The notes: a model not told the origin generated them from the sequence alone. A stretch of DNA of 64,000 bases from Porites lobata (GCA_942486035.1 CALNXK010000003.1:2246001-2310000), one strand, 5' to 3'. Positions 13,601 to 22,467 are shown, counted from the first letter of the stretch. A program made the numbers and translations.

Positions 13601-15316
13601 ATCATCGATGCATTCATCAATGCACTATCAATGCATTCATCACTGCATCATCAACGAATTCATCAATGCATTCATCAATGCATCATCAATGCATCGTGCA
13701 ACGTACCATCAACGCATAATCAATGTAACATCAATGCATTCATTACAGCATTTATCAATGCATCCTCAATGCGCCATCAATGCCTCATCAATGTATTTAT
13801 TGCATCAAATGCATCAATTTCTTCCATTCAGTTCTTCCTTTCATCATCAGTGCGTCTCCAGTACATTTATCAATGCATCATCAATGTATTAATCAATGCA
13901 TTCATAATGCATCATCCGCTGAATGCAATCCATCAATGCATCGTCAATGCATTTTCAATGCTTCAATAATGCATCATCGATGCTTCATTAAGGTGGCTGA
14001 ACACAGTTTTGCGGGCGGTCAGCGGTAACTAGCGTGAAGGCGCGTGTTTTAAATTAGACAAACAAACATGGCGGCGAAAAAGCAATGGTACACAGAAGAA
14101 GATTTCTCAAAATCTACTCATTAAAATTTTGTGATATTTGGCAAAGTTTTTACTTTTATTGTATTTTAAATAATGAGAACTTTAAAATGGAAGTTGAACA
14201 GACGAATTTTGTAACACATTTAATAATTACAGTACCATTATATTATTGATTATCTAAAATCCCGTCTGTTAAAATTTGGTCAAATAAGTCTCAAACGGTA
14301 ATGATTAATTATAGTAAGCTGTGTGCAAGTTTATAGGAAAATCTAATGAGCGAATTTTATGTAAACTGAGCAAAAGTGGAATTATAAGGCTGTATTCAAT
14401 CGTTTATGTTGCCATGGAAACTACGAAAACGTCAAATTTTACCTGTCAATCAAAACTTTTTATCAGTGTATTTTTCACTTGCCAAGTTTCAACTTGTGAG
14501 CTGCAACCTTTCGCTTGCCATGATTTGGCAAAGGACACATACTCATGAATTGCCAAAACTGTGTTCAGACACCTTAATGCATTATCAATGCATTTATCAA
14601 TATACCATCAATGCATCATTGCATCAACTGCATCAATTTCGTTCATTCAGTTGTTTCTTTCATTTATTCAATTCATTTAAATTAGTTCATTTGCATTGCT
14701 GTTCGGTCATTCGCTCCTTTGTTTCTGTCACTCCCCGGCCTTCCGCCTTTCTTCTTTCCTTTTTAAATTCACTTTACCCGTTCAATTCATTTTTCAGGCC
14801 TTCATTCCGGTTCGTTCTCCGTTCGTTCCTGTATTCCGTCATCTACTAATATATCATTTCTGTGCCTCGCTAATTCTTGATTTAATACCTTATCCACTAG
14901 GTCGCTACCTTGCTGTGTTAATTCACAATTTTATGCTTTGGAGAAAAAATCCACAATGCTCTGCAACTTGCTGTATCACCATGCTTCTGTCTTTGAACGA
15001 ACTAACCAGCGGCGTGAATTCAGTAGCAAGCATGCGCAAGACAAACTTCCGGACCAACCTGGGAATGGGAGGAGTAGATATGCCTTCGATGCGATCAGCT
15101 GTAAATGATAATGTCGGCTTTGAAATTGAAGGAAAGGAAGAGGACATAAAGGGGAAAAAAGACAAAGTAACGGATACAAGAGGAGTTAGATTTACCGACG
15201 TAAAAGGACCAACCGATGAAATGTTGTCAAACAACATAATAAGACGTGGTATTCCTGAAGGACGCCGTTTCAGCAGTCGATTTCCAGAAAGACAAATCAG
15301 GGCATCGAATTCTTAG
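4589..15316 (+). CDS. LRR, cysteine-rich, multipass membrane protein (5' incomplete)
   Basis: Eleven exons join in frame: 4589-4663, 4891-4962, 5734-5805, 8223-8297, 8796-8870, 9787-9977, 10261-10386, 10974-12230, 12649-13053, 13249-13389 and 14901-15316. They total 2905 nt, that is, one nucleotide finishing an upstream codon plus 968 codons including the stop, and every junction has matching phase. The order is five LRRs of 24-25 residues, a Cys-rich stalk with repeated CPxG and CxxC spacing as in GCC2/GCC3 (ephrin-receptor-like) modules, about ten hydrophobic segments, and a polar cytoplasmic tail. The membrane part carries a LKIVIGFYQV segment and a VRKLIL segment, reminiscent of TRP-like multipass domains that follow GCC2/GCC3 modules in other eukaryotes. 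A cell-surface receptor or sensor role is inference. The signal peptide and first exon were not found. Intron 3 (2.4 kb) and the last intron (1.5 kb) are packed with mobile elements. Confidence 0.85.
4891..4962 (+). CDS. LRR exon 2 (72 bp)
   Basis: The flanks are TTTCCAG and GTAAGT. It encodes FLSSNSLTSLTTGLFTNLTS-type sequence, a textbook 24-residue repeat with LxxNxL spacing. Its phase is the same as its neighbours, so repeats can be added or lost one exon at a time. Confidence 0.9.
5168..5187. repeat. Poly-C tract
   Basis: A homopolymer run of C in intron 2 is followed by CTCCTCCC. It is a likely site of sequencing or assembly uncertainty. Confidence 0.9.
5300..5515. repeat. Low-complexity CAGCCCC/AGCCC cluster
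   Basis: The words TTCAGCCC, CAGCCCC and GCCCAG recur about every 15-25 bases through this intron segment. Nothing coding is seen. It resembles decayed simple repeats of the kind seen again at 38.7-39.0 kb and 57 kb. Confidence 0.6.
5734..5805 (+). CDS. LRR exon 3 (72 bp)
   Basis: The flanks are CCCTCAG and GTAAGT. It encodes FLSDNKITTVDSYTFSGLAA-type sequence, a single 24-residue LRR in the same phase as exon 2. Confidence 0.9.
6135..6197 (-). repeat. tRNA-derived SINE head (fragment)
   Basis: On the minus strand an A-box-like GGTTAGTGTGGTGTAGTGG is followed by a perfect B-box GGGTTCGAATC. No matching acceptor stem is visible, so this is a tRNA-like SINE promoter remnant rather than a tRNA gene. 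Confidence 0.5.
6437..6655. mobile_element. Partial MITE of the 369-bp family
   Basis: It shares the inner block AACGTCAAAAAAGCAATAAG, then AGCAAAACAACAACTCTGCA and the CGCTTTTTTGTACA block, with the complete copies at 7331 and 28041. The ends are eroded. Confidence 0.7.
6660..6795 (-). mobile_element. LINE 3' end fragment with TGTAGA tail
   Basis: On the minus strand a short region with an AATAAAT signal ends in a (TGTAGA)n-like tail (plus strand CTACATCTACATCTACAT). This is the usual 3' terminus of CR1/L2-like LINEs. No coding sequence survives. Confidence 0.5.
6870..7330 (+). mobile_element. tRNA-derived SINE with ACATT tail
   Basis: A B-box-like GGGTTCAAACCCC at about 6930 follows an A-box-like stretch. 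About 370 bp of body follow, and the copy ends in (ACATT)n at 7313-7330. It lies between two MITE copies in intron 3 of the LRR gene. Confidence 0.55.
7331..7698. mobile_element. MITE, 368 bp, TIR TAGGGACTTTAAGATCC
   Basis: Terminal inverted repeats TAGGGACTTTAAGATCC and GGATCTTAAAGTCCCTA bound the element. Its interior holds AACAACAACTTTGCACG and the CACTTTTTTGTTAATTTCTT block shared with the copies at 28041, 48945 and about 58040. A TA target duplication is likely. It has no transposase. Confidence 0.85.
8223..8297 (+). CDS. LRR exon 4 (75 bp)
   Basis: The flanks are TTCCAG and GTAAGC. It encodes DLADNPIKKMNHFAFTINNS-type sequence, a slightly degenerate 25-residue LRR. The 2.4-kb intron before it holds SINE, LINE and MITE copies. 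Confidence 0.85.
8796..8870 (+). CDS. LRR exon 5 (75 bp)
   Basis: The flanks are TTTTCAG and GTAAGT. It encodes YLMNTELQKMNHNAFHGQKD-type sequence, the last and most divergent LRR before the cysteine-rich part. The phase is maintained. Confidence 0.85.
9330..9475. repeat. GGAATCC/GGAATCCGG short repeats
   Basis: About a dozen GGAAT(C/T)C(G)G words in direct and complementary orientation form a degenerate short-period repeat inside an intron of the LRR gene. Confidence 0.7.
9787..9977 (+). CDS. Cys-rich exon, first GCC2/GCC3-like half
   Basis: The acceptor TTTAAAG precedes it and the donor GTAAGT follows CCTCCAG. It encodes a linker with GFADGNTSHRFPCPTGTYVP and ends in CLPCPPG. CPxG turns at both ends are typical of GCC2/GCC3-like modules. 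It changes phase from the LRR exons to the stalk exons. Confidence 0.85.
10261..10386 (+). CDS. Cys-rich exon, GCC2/GCC3-like module
   Basis: It is a 126-bp symmetric exon with flanks TTTCAG and GTAAAT. It encodes GGFYSNRVAQVGALCFLCNP and continues to CTVCPTG, one complete Cys-rich module in which a module boundary falls at each splice site. Confidence 0.9.
10467..10600 (+). repeat. tRNA-derived SINE head
   Basis: GTAGCTCAGTAGTGGAGCAT matches a tRNA A-box region, and AGGTTCCACTTC about 45 bp later is a decayed B-box. There is no 3' acceptor stem. It sits in the intron before the main membrane exon and is likely a SINE with an Arg/Thr-like head. Confidence 0.6.
10974..12230 (+). CDS. Main membrane exon, six hydrophobic segments
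   Basis: The acceptor is CGTTTCTAG and the donor GTAAGG. It begins by finishing the Cys-rich stalk (CxC...CESCPSQG, then a KKGYYW patch and a CAxGYxGxLCEVC EGF-like knot). The following hydrophobic segments begin with WVIVQLCLCGAAVLVLIIIL. Later come KIVIGFYQVTSGIVEAF, QFVPLHCLF, NAGVATLAFVGYWI, FLYRNVFLFLFITYP and SSYVVVLPGLVLIALW. It ends in an acidic cytoplasmic stretch. Confidence 0.9.
12649..13053 (+). CDS. Second membrane exon, four hydrophobic segments
   Basis: The flanks are TTCCACAG and GTATGT. It encodes WYWELVEVVRKLILTCGIIL, then AYVGLASICSGLFAIFYAF, LTSLLVIFLNLGIGVIL and VNILVVGANVLVIVLVV. The [EV]xVRKLIL segment followed by an R-P/K-P turn is the part most like TRP-type multipass proteins (from family memory). 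Confidence 0.9.
13165..13235. repeat. (TTCA)n simple repeat
   Basis: TTCATTCATTCAT-type repeats fill the short intron between the second membrane exon and the cytoplasmic exon, adjoining its polypyrimidine tract. Confidence 0.8.
13249..13389 (+). CDS. Cytoplasmic exon
   Basis: The acceptor is CCTTCAG and the donor a weak GTGTTT. It encodes a soluble stretch including TEELLQLMLGPKVKIWPKSE. The weak donor is chosen because it is the one that keeps the frame into the last exon; an alternative at AAGGTCAAA breaks the frame. Confidence 0.65.
13590..13987. repeat. ATCAATGC minisatellite
   Basis: The words CATCAATGCATT and CATCAATGC are repeated with variable 9-12-bp spacing across about 400 bp of the last intron. 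The array continues at 14578-14640 beyond a transposon insertion. Open frames that read HQCINAF-like peptides are by-products of the repeat. Confidence 0.9.
13988..14577. mobile_element. piggyBac-type MITE with TTAA duplication
   Basis: TTAA at 13988-13991 and 14574-14577 flank an element that begins GGTGGCTGAACACAGTTTTG and ends CAAAACTGTGTTCAGACACC. The TTAA target duplication is diagnostic for piggyBac-type transposition. The element interrupts the ATCAATGC minisatellite, so it is younger than the array. No transposase is present. Confidence 0.8.
14901..15316 (+). CDS. Terminal exon, polar C-terminal tail
   Basis: The acceptor TATCCACTAG matches the phase of the preceding exon. It encodes a basic and acidic tail rich in K, D and E (GKEEDIKGKKDKVTDTRGVR) and ends RQIRASNS-stop at 15316. 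No known domain was recognised; it is presumably cytoplasmic. Confidence 0.75.
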
Positions 15317-15724
15317 ACAATGCTCTGACGCCTTCATTTTTTACAGTAATCAAATTAACTGACTCTGAGTCTGTTCCTACTTTAAAGCTACGTTTGAAAA
15401 CTTTTCTTTTTAGATATAATTTTTGTAAATAGTTCATTTAGGTTGTAAGCGCATTGAGATTTCTTTATCATAAAAACCTTTTTATTGTTATTATCATTAT
15501 CACATAGCAGTTTCCCCAAATAAGGGAGTGTCCCCCGGGACATGACCTTGAGAAATGACGCAATGATAATCAGCTCATCTAAAGAAATCAACGTTTTGTA
15601 AATCATCTAATCAGTCAGAAGGAAAAGGCGTTGATCGTTTATCAAATTCTCTTGACTTATTCTTTAAGAAAATGTATGGAGATTAATCTGAAGAATTTGT
15701 TTTTTGGATATTGGTGTTTCAGTG

Positions 15725-15730
15725 AATAAA
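15725..15730 (+). promoter_or_regulatory. Candidate poly(A) signal
   Basis: AATAAA lies about 410 bases after the LRR gene stop. It is the first canonical signal downstream on this strand that I can see. Use is inferred. Confidence 0.35.
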
Positions 15731-15739
15731 ATCTAAGAT

Positions 15740-16235
15740 GAACGCCTCGAGGGCTTACTCCCTATAATGGCCTATACGGGATGGCTAATACAATCCTCGG
15801 CGACAGGTGTACCTTTTTCAAGCTTCACCTATATGAATGAGTAGGGAATTCACTGGTTCATGTATATATATGGTGGGGGAAATCCGTCATTTCGTTCTGT
15901 AAAAGGACATAAAAGCCAGCTAACAGACGCATCTTGGGCCGTAAAAAGGACAGGAAATCATACTTGTTTTGTGATTTATTCATATTTTTAAGAAAGACGT
16001 TGCATTTACAGTAGTTAAAAGGGCTGCAAGTTCTAAACTAACTATGTGAAAGAGACTGACATTTGTCGATATAATGTATATGATAGGGGTATTTTTCTGT
16101 CAAAAATGGTATATAAAAGAGGACGGGGTCGGACCTTAGGGCGGAGCCTCCCTGTTATGCTCCCGTCCCTGTATATAACTTCGTTGAGGCCTGACCCCTT
16201 CTCCGGCGATGAACGCCATCTCACCTGTCGCTGTA
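15740..16235. repeat. Dispersed coral repeat, about 0.5 kb
   Basis: The landmarks are CTCCCTATAATGGCCTATAC, a CATAAAAG block, GGTATATAAAAGAGGACGGG, GGGCGGAGCCTCCC and GTATATAACTTCGTTGAGG. I recall this arrangement as an abundant dispersed repeat of stony corals, which supports the organism call. No open frame of interest is present. Confidence 0.55.
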
Positions 16236-16259
16236 CTTAATTTAAGTTTTCAAGCCGTA

Positions 16260-17146
16260 AAACGATGAGCGCCAGGAGTCCCTATGGGCTCCTGTGAGAG
16301 CTTTATTTGTTATTTTACTTGTTTTTCGGTGCCTGAGGCAGAAGGTTAAAATAAACTTGAGCTAGGTTCATGAAATGGTAGCTTATAAAAACAATTTATC
16401 ATCTACCGAGAGAATAGACCCTTCCATGGATTTTAAACTTTTGACATGGACCAGTCAGGAAAAATCCGTCGACACCACTGGAAGAGCGCCTTAAGTTAGT
16501 AACATCGCCAAGTTTGGAGGTGATACGTCTTAAGCGAGGGAAGATATAGTTCCGCAGTCCTCCGCAAAGTTGGGAAAACGGATTTACTGACGTTGACGTC
16601 TGTAAAATTTCTCGACTTTATGGAGCTTTCATCTTCGTTAGTTTTCAACAAATCAGTTTCAAACTTGGCAATTTCACTAATTTAATGGCGGTATTTCCAG
16701 CGGAGTTGATGGATTTTCCCTTACTTGCCCATTGGAAAAAAAAACAGTGGAAAGGTCTTGCTGGTCTAGAAAATATTTTGTTCTTATCGTGTGGCAAGAA
16801 TTTTTTGCGGGAGTTTGTTTTTGGGCATTGGTGATTTTGTGTTTTGCGGAAACTAATTTTTTTCGACTAGGACAGATTGGTTCTTCTTGATGGGAATTAA
16901 TTTTTCCGATTTTCAGCAAGTCCTGGACAAATCATTGATAATTTATAGAGAGATTTAGTGTTAAACGTGAAATTGTACCACGAGACCAAGTTTTCCCCTT
17001 AATAATTGTTTACTTTTCATTACTTCTGCTCAAAAATGACTGGTATCACGCCAATTTTAACCATGATAAGAATTCATCGGGACATCTTTTATCTGCGTAT
17101 TTCCTATTTTAAGACACTCTCAACGTGAATCTGACGTTTGCCGTTT
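16260..17146. other. No gene recognised
   Basis: AT-rich sequence with no supported exon, RNA or clear repeat ends. Confidence 0.5.
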
Positions 17147-17154
17147 GCCGTAAA

Positions 17155-17648
17155 CAGGGGCACCCAACGGAAAATTTTGAAAAAAAGACCTAAAAACAAC
17201 AAAAAAGCATGAATAAAGATGTCTGAAGCTATTTTAAACATTTTGGGAGATTGCTGGGAAAAATTCATCTGTTCCTCACTCCCAGCAAGACTGATGAAAA
17301 GGTTCCCAGCCAGCAAGGTGCACATTCAACCTTCAACCTGACTTACTGGGAAGTTTCCCAGCAGACGTAGGCCATAGGGCAAAATTCAGCCCTTCAGGGG
17401 GGGGGGGGGGTGATAAGAAATTGGGTGTGGCCTAAAGGCTACATTCAGCCCTTCAGTGGAGGTGGGGGGGGAAGGGCTAAGAGGTTTCTGACAGATAGCG
17501 CACAGCAGCTATTCTACACATCAAATCACCTAAGACACCCACAATTTTCCAATTTCCAAGGACATATTATTTTGTCCAAATCTCCCAGCCAGCAAAAATT
17601 TGCCTGAAGAACAGATATTTTGAGGAACAGATCCATTGGGTGCCCCTG
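17155..17648. mobile_element. hAT-type MITE, 494 bp, 8-bp TSD
   Basis: The ends CAGGGGCACCCAACGG and CATTGGGTGCCCCTG are inverted. Both sides carry the exact 8-bp duplication GCCGTAAA (17147-17154 and 17649-17656), the size made by hAT-type transposition. The interior repeats CCCAGCCAGCAA and CCCAGCAGAC words and has a poly-G tract. There is no transposase. Confidence 0.85.
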
Positions 17649-17656
17649 GCCGTAAA

Positions 17657-18427
17657 AGTGAGAAAACGCAGTATGTAAATACATAGTTTCAAACAATACT
17701 ACGATGTGCGTACCCTGGGCAAAACCAGTAAACAGATTACTTTTCCTTGTCATTCTAATTCGATTACAGACGAACAGACACGATTTCTCAGTCCTGCATT
17801 TTTGCCTAGCGAATTTAAGTTATATACCCTGGAGTAAATTTTTGAGGGAAAAATATTGGCAGTAATTTTGTGGCGGGAACTTATTTTTGCGAATCACTGG
17901 AAAAATCGCAAAAATTAGAACCCGCAAACGTTTCGTGCCACAAGGTATCTCTAAAAGCTTTGTGATGAGTCTCCAAGTCTCCCATTTTGTTTGTTTGTTT
18001 TTCTTTTCGTCTCGGAGACTTTTACCTCAAATTGTTGACCGGGGAGCCGGCGACTCCCGTATACAAAACGTACGGGATATTTTTATCGGAGTCGGAGTCG
18101 GTAAGAGCCCTTATGACCTAGTGAAAATCAAACTCGGAGTCGTAAGCGGAGTTACAAGCGCGACGGAGTGGGAGTCAGAAGAATCAGTTGAGTATAGCGT
18201 CCGTAGGCAAAAAGAGAAGTTTCTGTGGAGTTTGTGACTTGGAAAATAGTGCCTAAAGGCTGGAGCAAGTCCTCGAACAGTCAAGCGGTACGAGACAAGT
18301 TTGTCATTTTGTCTTTTCCGTTCATTTTGCCGTGCGTCAGTTCAGGAACAGATCAAAGAAGACGTTCAAATGAGGTAAGAACAAATACTGAAGTTGTATA
18401 CTCGCCTACGGCTTGTGTCAGTGCCAC
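17657..18427. other. No gene recognised
   Basis: The stretch contains a GGAGTCGGAGTCGGTA...GGAGTCGTAAGCGGAG short-period repeat near 18040-18180 but no gene that I can support. Confidence 0.5.
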
Positions 18428-18565
18428 TACCGTATTTCTTCGAATAATTACCGGGGGGCGAATATTTCTTTTTTCGCACCAAAAGGGGGCGATTATTCGA
18501 GGGAGGCGATTATTTCAAATACTGCTCACTGCATGGAAGGTCGTGCATTAAATATTTTGGTTTAT

Positions 18566-19690
18566 AACATAACATAACATAACATAAAACTTTATTTATA
18601 CTCGAATTTTAGAGTAGCTAACAAGCTAATATCTTCGAGCTGACACTACATAAAAATAATATAGGAAATATATATATACATTAAATGCATTATAAGAAAT
18701 AATAATTAAATAATTAATAATAATAAGCACATAAAAGAAAAGAAAAGAAAAGAAAATATTATTTACAATTCACAATTTTAAGTTTAAGTATGTCAGGCAA
18801 AAAGAATCTACAAGAAGGTAACATCCTGTATTTTGGTCTTAAAGTCTGCAAAAAAACTGGTACGAAAAAAGTCCGGCAGTGCATTCCACTGCTTAGCTGA
18901 AAAGTAAGAAAAGGAGTTAAGACCATAGGTAGTTGTTTTAGGTTTACTTAGTGAAAAAATGTAGTTGCCACGAAGATCATAGGAAGAGGACTGGAGTGAA
19001 AACATATTCTTCATATAAGTAGGAAAATGAGTGAAAAACAAACTCTTATATAACAGAATGAGGAAATTTTGAATGCGTTTGTTACACAACGAAGTAGAGC
19101 TGACTTTTGAGAGAAGAGTGTTGTATGGAGACGAGTAATCTCCAAGTATAAATCTAAGTATTCTTTAATTTAAAGCTTCAAGCTTATCCGCACCGCGCGC
19201 TCCACAAAATTGCCAGACAGAGGAGCAATAATAAAAGTGAAGTAAAATATACGCTTTGTAAAGTTTGAATAAGATTTCCTTGCGTATCAGTTTTCGAAAG
19301 CGCAACATAACATTAAATTGATTATTAATCTTTTTGCATACATTTGATATATGTTTAGAAAAATTCAGTTTATTATCTATTTCCATTCCAAAAATCTGTA
19401 ACGTGTCCTTTACTGGGAAGGAAAAAGAATACTCCGTATCACCGAGGATTAGACACTGGTGCTTGCTCTCATTAACTAACATCCCATTTTCATGGTACCA
19501 CTGATTGGCCACGCCAACATCATGAGATACGCATGCATCCAGAGCTGCCGGATCGACGTGGGAGTAGTATACGTGATGATCATCCGCATAAGCGTTCAAC
19601 TTGGCCTTCTTGACGTGGAAGAAAAGACCGTTTATGAGAATGTTGTTTATTATCCCATTAAATCAAAGAAATATCACATCAAATAAACTG
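18566..19690 (-). pseudogene. Non-LTR retrotransposon (LINE) RT fragment
   Basis: On the minus strand 19599-19165 encodes an RT piece with the YADD catalytic box near its start (MNAYADDHHVYYSHVD) followed by the typical thumb region ending KLYKAYILLHFYYCSSVW. A further C-terminal piece, 19089-18808, ends in the characteristic AKQWNALPDFFR. The two pieces are separated by a stop, and everything upstream of YADD is missing. The 3' end carries an (ATGTT)n tail (plus strand ATAACATAACATAACATAA). It is a dead, 5'-truncated Jockey/CR1-like copy. Confidence 0.85.
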
Positions 19691-19746
19691 AACATGGGCT
19701 TCTAAAGTGTTCCAAATGTGGTTCCTTGATTAAATTTTTTACCCTA

Positions 19747-20209
19747 ATGATTCGATTTAGCGCCCTCCTTCCAATAGGCACCCCTTTCGATTAAGCGCCC
19801 CTATTCTTACATTATAATATTAGAGTACGGGTACGTATCAACCGAAATTCGTCTTCCTTTAATTGCTCACAAACAAATGGTAATGCTGCATTACAAAACA
19901 AGGATTCTTTCGACGGGATCACCAAATCGGACGTTAAAGATACCGCACTAGAAAGCTTTCATTTACAGTGTTGATATTAGTGACACTGTCAAAGCTATCG
20001 GCGTAGAAATAGATAAAAATTCCCTCAGGTTAACTGAACATTCACGGTATATTTGTTACTGTTAAAGTTTCTGTTTTAATTGTTCGTTTTGAATAATCAA
20101 GTTAAGGTTTTGTTTTGAACATTGGGTTGTTCCTCAAAAAAGAAATAAGCGCCCTCCCTTGAGCGGTGTTCAAAAGTAAATAAGCGCCACAGGCACTAAA
20201 TCGAATCAT
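19747..20209. mobile_element. Inverted-repeat MITE, about 463 bp
   Basis: ATGATTCGATTTAGCGCC and GGCACTAAATCGAATCAT form the terminal inverted repeats, with GCGCCC words inside both ends. It lies within the larger composite element. Confidence 0.7.
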
Positions 20210-20402
20210 GACGGTAATTTTCGATCGTCACTGATCAGTTTTGCTGGATCAGATTCCACTTCAATTTGACGAGGAGGGAATAAAAGAAAGAGAAGATGGC
20301 AAGAAGGGTTGGGAGGGGGGGGTGGGTGGGGCGATTATTTCAAATATTTTTTCAAAGGGGGCGATTAATCGAGGGACGGCTATTATTCGAGAACATACGG
20401 TA

Positions 20403-21177
20403 TTTATCTGTGATCCTATGCGGTTTTAGAAAAGAACAAATACTGAGTATTATACCGGATCACCCCGGGGGTGGAGGGGGGGGGGGAGGGCGGAAGAGAC
20501 CTCATAATTGCTATTCTGAACCAGGCTGGGCAATACTTGGACCATGGGTTAAATTTAGAGCACTCTTAGTCGATGCTGACATGAAAGAGAACAAAAAACA
20601 AGAGCAAAGACGTGACAGATAAAACTGTGTGCAAGACCGTACTTGGCGAAGAAAAATTCTTAGTTTGACCTTGCGGTGGAAAATCATGGAAATTGAAAAA
20701 GAGGGAGAAAATGCTTTGGTAAGTAATTTATTTAAAATGAATACATACATGGCCAGTCGCGATCTGGAAAGATCTTACAAGCGGCAGTTTATGATAGCTC
20801 AACAGACATTATTTGCTATATATGCTAATTCAGTTATTGATTATAATAGTGGCTAATTGCTCTATTTAGTAATAAATGAAATATACTATTCATTTTAAAT
20901 TAATGCTCCAATAGGCCACTTTCCCGCTGTAAATTCAATCAAAACTCAGAATTCGGTTTCTTTTTGCCTTAATTATTTAAGTATCTCAATCTTACAAATG
21001 CTCAAAAAACATTAGAGTGAATTTATGAAATATAATATATTTACTGACTGCAGAAGAAATATACAAGTAAAGATAATCATTTAAGAAACAATAGCCCAGA
21101 TTTGTACAAGAAAAATACAGACTAAACGATTCATGCAGGAGGTTGTAGTAAAATGACAGCATCATACAGATATTTTG
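20403..21177. other. No gene recognised; G-rich tract
   Basis: The stretch contains a poly-G-rich tract at about 20464-20491 and a short open frame near 20629-20856 without family signature. Part may be the 3' UTR of the minus-strand gene that ends at 21178. Confidence 0.4.
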
Positions 21178-22147
21178 TTATTGTTCATCAAGGCAAATTT
21201 CAGAATCTGGTGAGCCAAGTAAAGTATTGAGCATGGCAAACGCCTGCTGCAGGTTTTCTGGGACATCAAATTCTGGAATCTTCATGCTGACGGAAACATC
21301 GTGGATAGGCACAACGCAGTACTGACGGCAGTTAACGGTTTTCCAAGGATACTTGTAGATTTCTTTGGTCAGAGTGGTTTTTGTATTAGGTAGAAGACAC
21401 GCAGCAATGTGGATTCTAAATCGCTTGTTCAAAATACAACCCAAAAGGGCTACGGCATTGCTTAGTGCCCATAGAGGGATCTCAGGAAGATCTGTAGCAT
21501 TTTGGGGTTGGAAATAAGGTATGACAAGTCCACGAGTTTTGCCTTTGAGTACATTGAATAGGTGGATCAACATTTGATAGACGCTTTCGGTTGTTCTTAC
21601 GCGATTGAAGACCACCTCCGGGATGCATGTGTAGTCTTTCGGTAGAGTGTTCCAGTCAGATGGCTTGGCTGGTAGTACAATATCCGTGTAACTGATCATC
21701 TCGGGGCTAATATTCCCTGTAGCTATCCCGTAAGCAGCACTAGCATGAAGAGCACAGCCCCAAGGCTGGTACAAAGTGACAGAATCTACTCGATCACTTA
21801 GGTAATGTACAGAGCAAGGAAGCATTGGACTTTGGACTTCACCGTGTGCAAGGAACGTCAAGTCTATTATACGATCCCCCTTTTGTTCTTCTTTCACTTC
21901 CTCTAGGTATTTTTCAATCTCGTGTCTTAAGAATGTGAAGGCGCGAGCCATGGAGTACACATAATCTCGACGATCCACAACAATGTCGTCAAATACTTGG
22001 CACCAGGAGTCCCTAGTTTCACATGCGGCTATGCATTGTAACACCTTAGCAGATTCTTGGTCGCTAACTCTGCCTTCACGAGAAATCCTTTCCAGAAAGT
22101 TCTGCAGCTCGCTCTTAAGGCTTCTCTCCCAGTTGTCTCCCAGTGAC
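21178..22147 (-). CDS. Unrecognised gene, last exon
   Basis: It is a 970-bp terminal exon encoding about 323 residues that end in SEICLDEQ-stop. The acceptor ATATTTTAG is chosen over the in-frame ATG a few codons upstream because the exon at 23322-23584 ends in exactly the complementary phase, with the split codon AG+G giving Arg in either reading. Features seen are an N-terminal helical charged stretch (DQESAKVLQCIAACETRDSW), a FLAHGEV strand-turn and a VTLYQPWGCALHASAAYGIA block. I do not recognise the family. The HG turn plus the LYxPWxC block give it the look of a globular enzyme-like or adhesin-like domain, which is only an impression. Confidence 0.65.
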
Positions 22148-22350
22148 CTAAAATATTCCATCAAACAAGTTTAAGGAGGAGCACCTTTGAAGTCATCCAG
22201 GGGTAGATTTTAGTATTTCACTCAGACTGAGAACACTTTAAGTTTATCTGTATTAATTGAACACATTTTAAAAAGCAATCGCTTGGAGCTGTCCCCATGA
22301 ACATTTAACAGATATTTTCAGTTTCAATGAAACGATTGGTAGTGGTAACA

Positions 22351-22467
22351 GCACGATTTGTAGTGATATTTGGCATAAATACCACGACTGATATTTCGAA
22401 ATTGTTATACGTAATTTCACGAGCCGTTAGGCGACTCGGAGTGAAATTTGCGACACTTTTGAAATAT

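Larger units (their letters stand above)
18428..20402. mobile_element. Composite inverted-repeat element with nested insertions
   Basis: The left end TACCGTATTTCTTCGAATAA and the right end TTATTCGAGAACATACGGTA are imperfect inverted repeats, and both are followed inward by GGGGGCGATTATTC-like words. Inside lie a LINE fragment (about 18566-19690) and a second inverted-repeat element (19747-20209), so the outer copy was split at least twice. Confidence 0.55.

Noticed and set aside
13574..14028. Open frames reading HQCINAF-like peptides
   Set aside because: They are translations of the ATCAATGC minisatellite inside an intron of the LRR gene, open in more than one frame at once.
14901..15120. 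Alternative frame of the LRR gene last exon
   Set aside because: Another frame stays open for part of this exon but stops near 15105; the chosen frame continues to 15316 and fits the splice phase.
16042..16240. Opposed open frames at 16.0-16.2 kb
   Set aside because: They lie entirely within the dispersed coral repeat.
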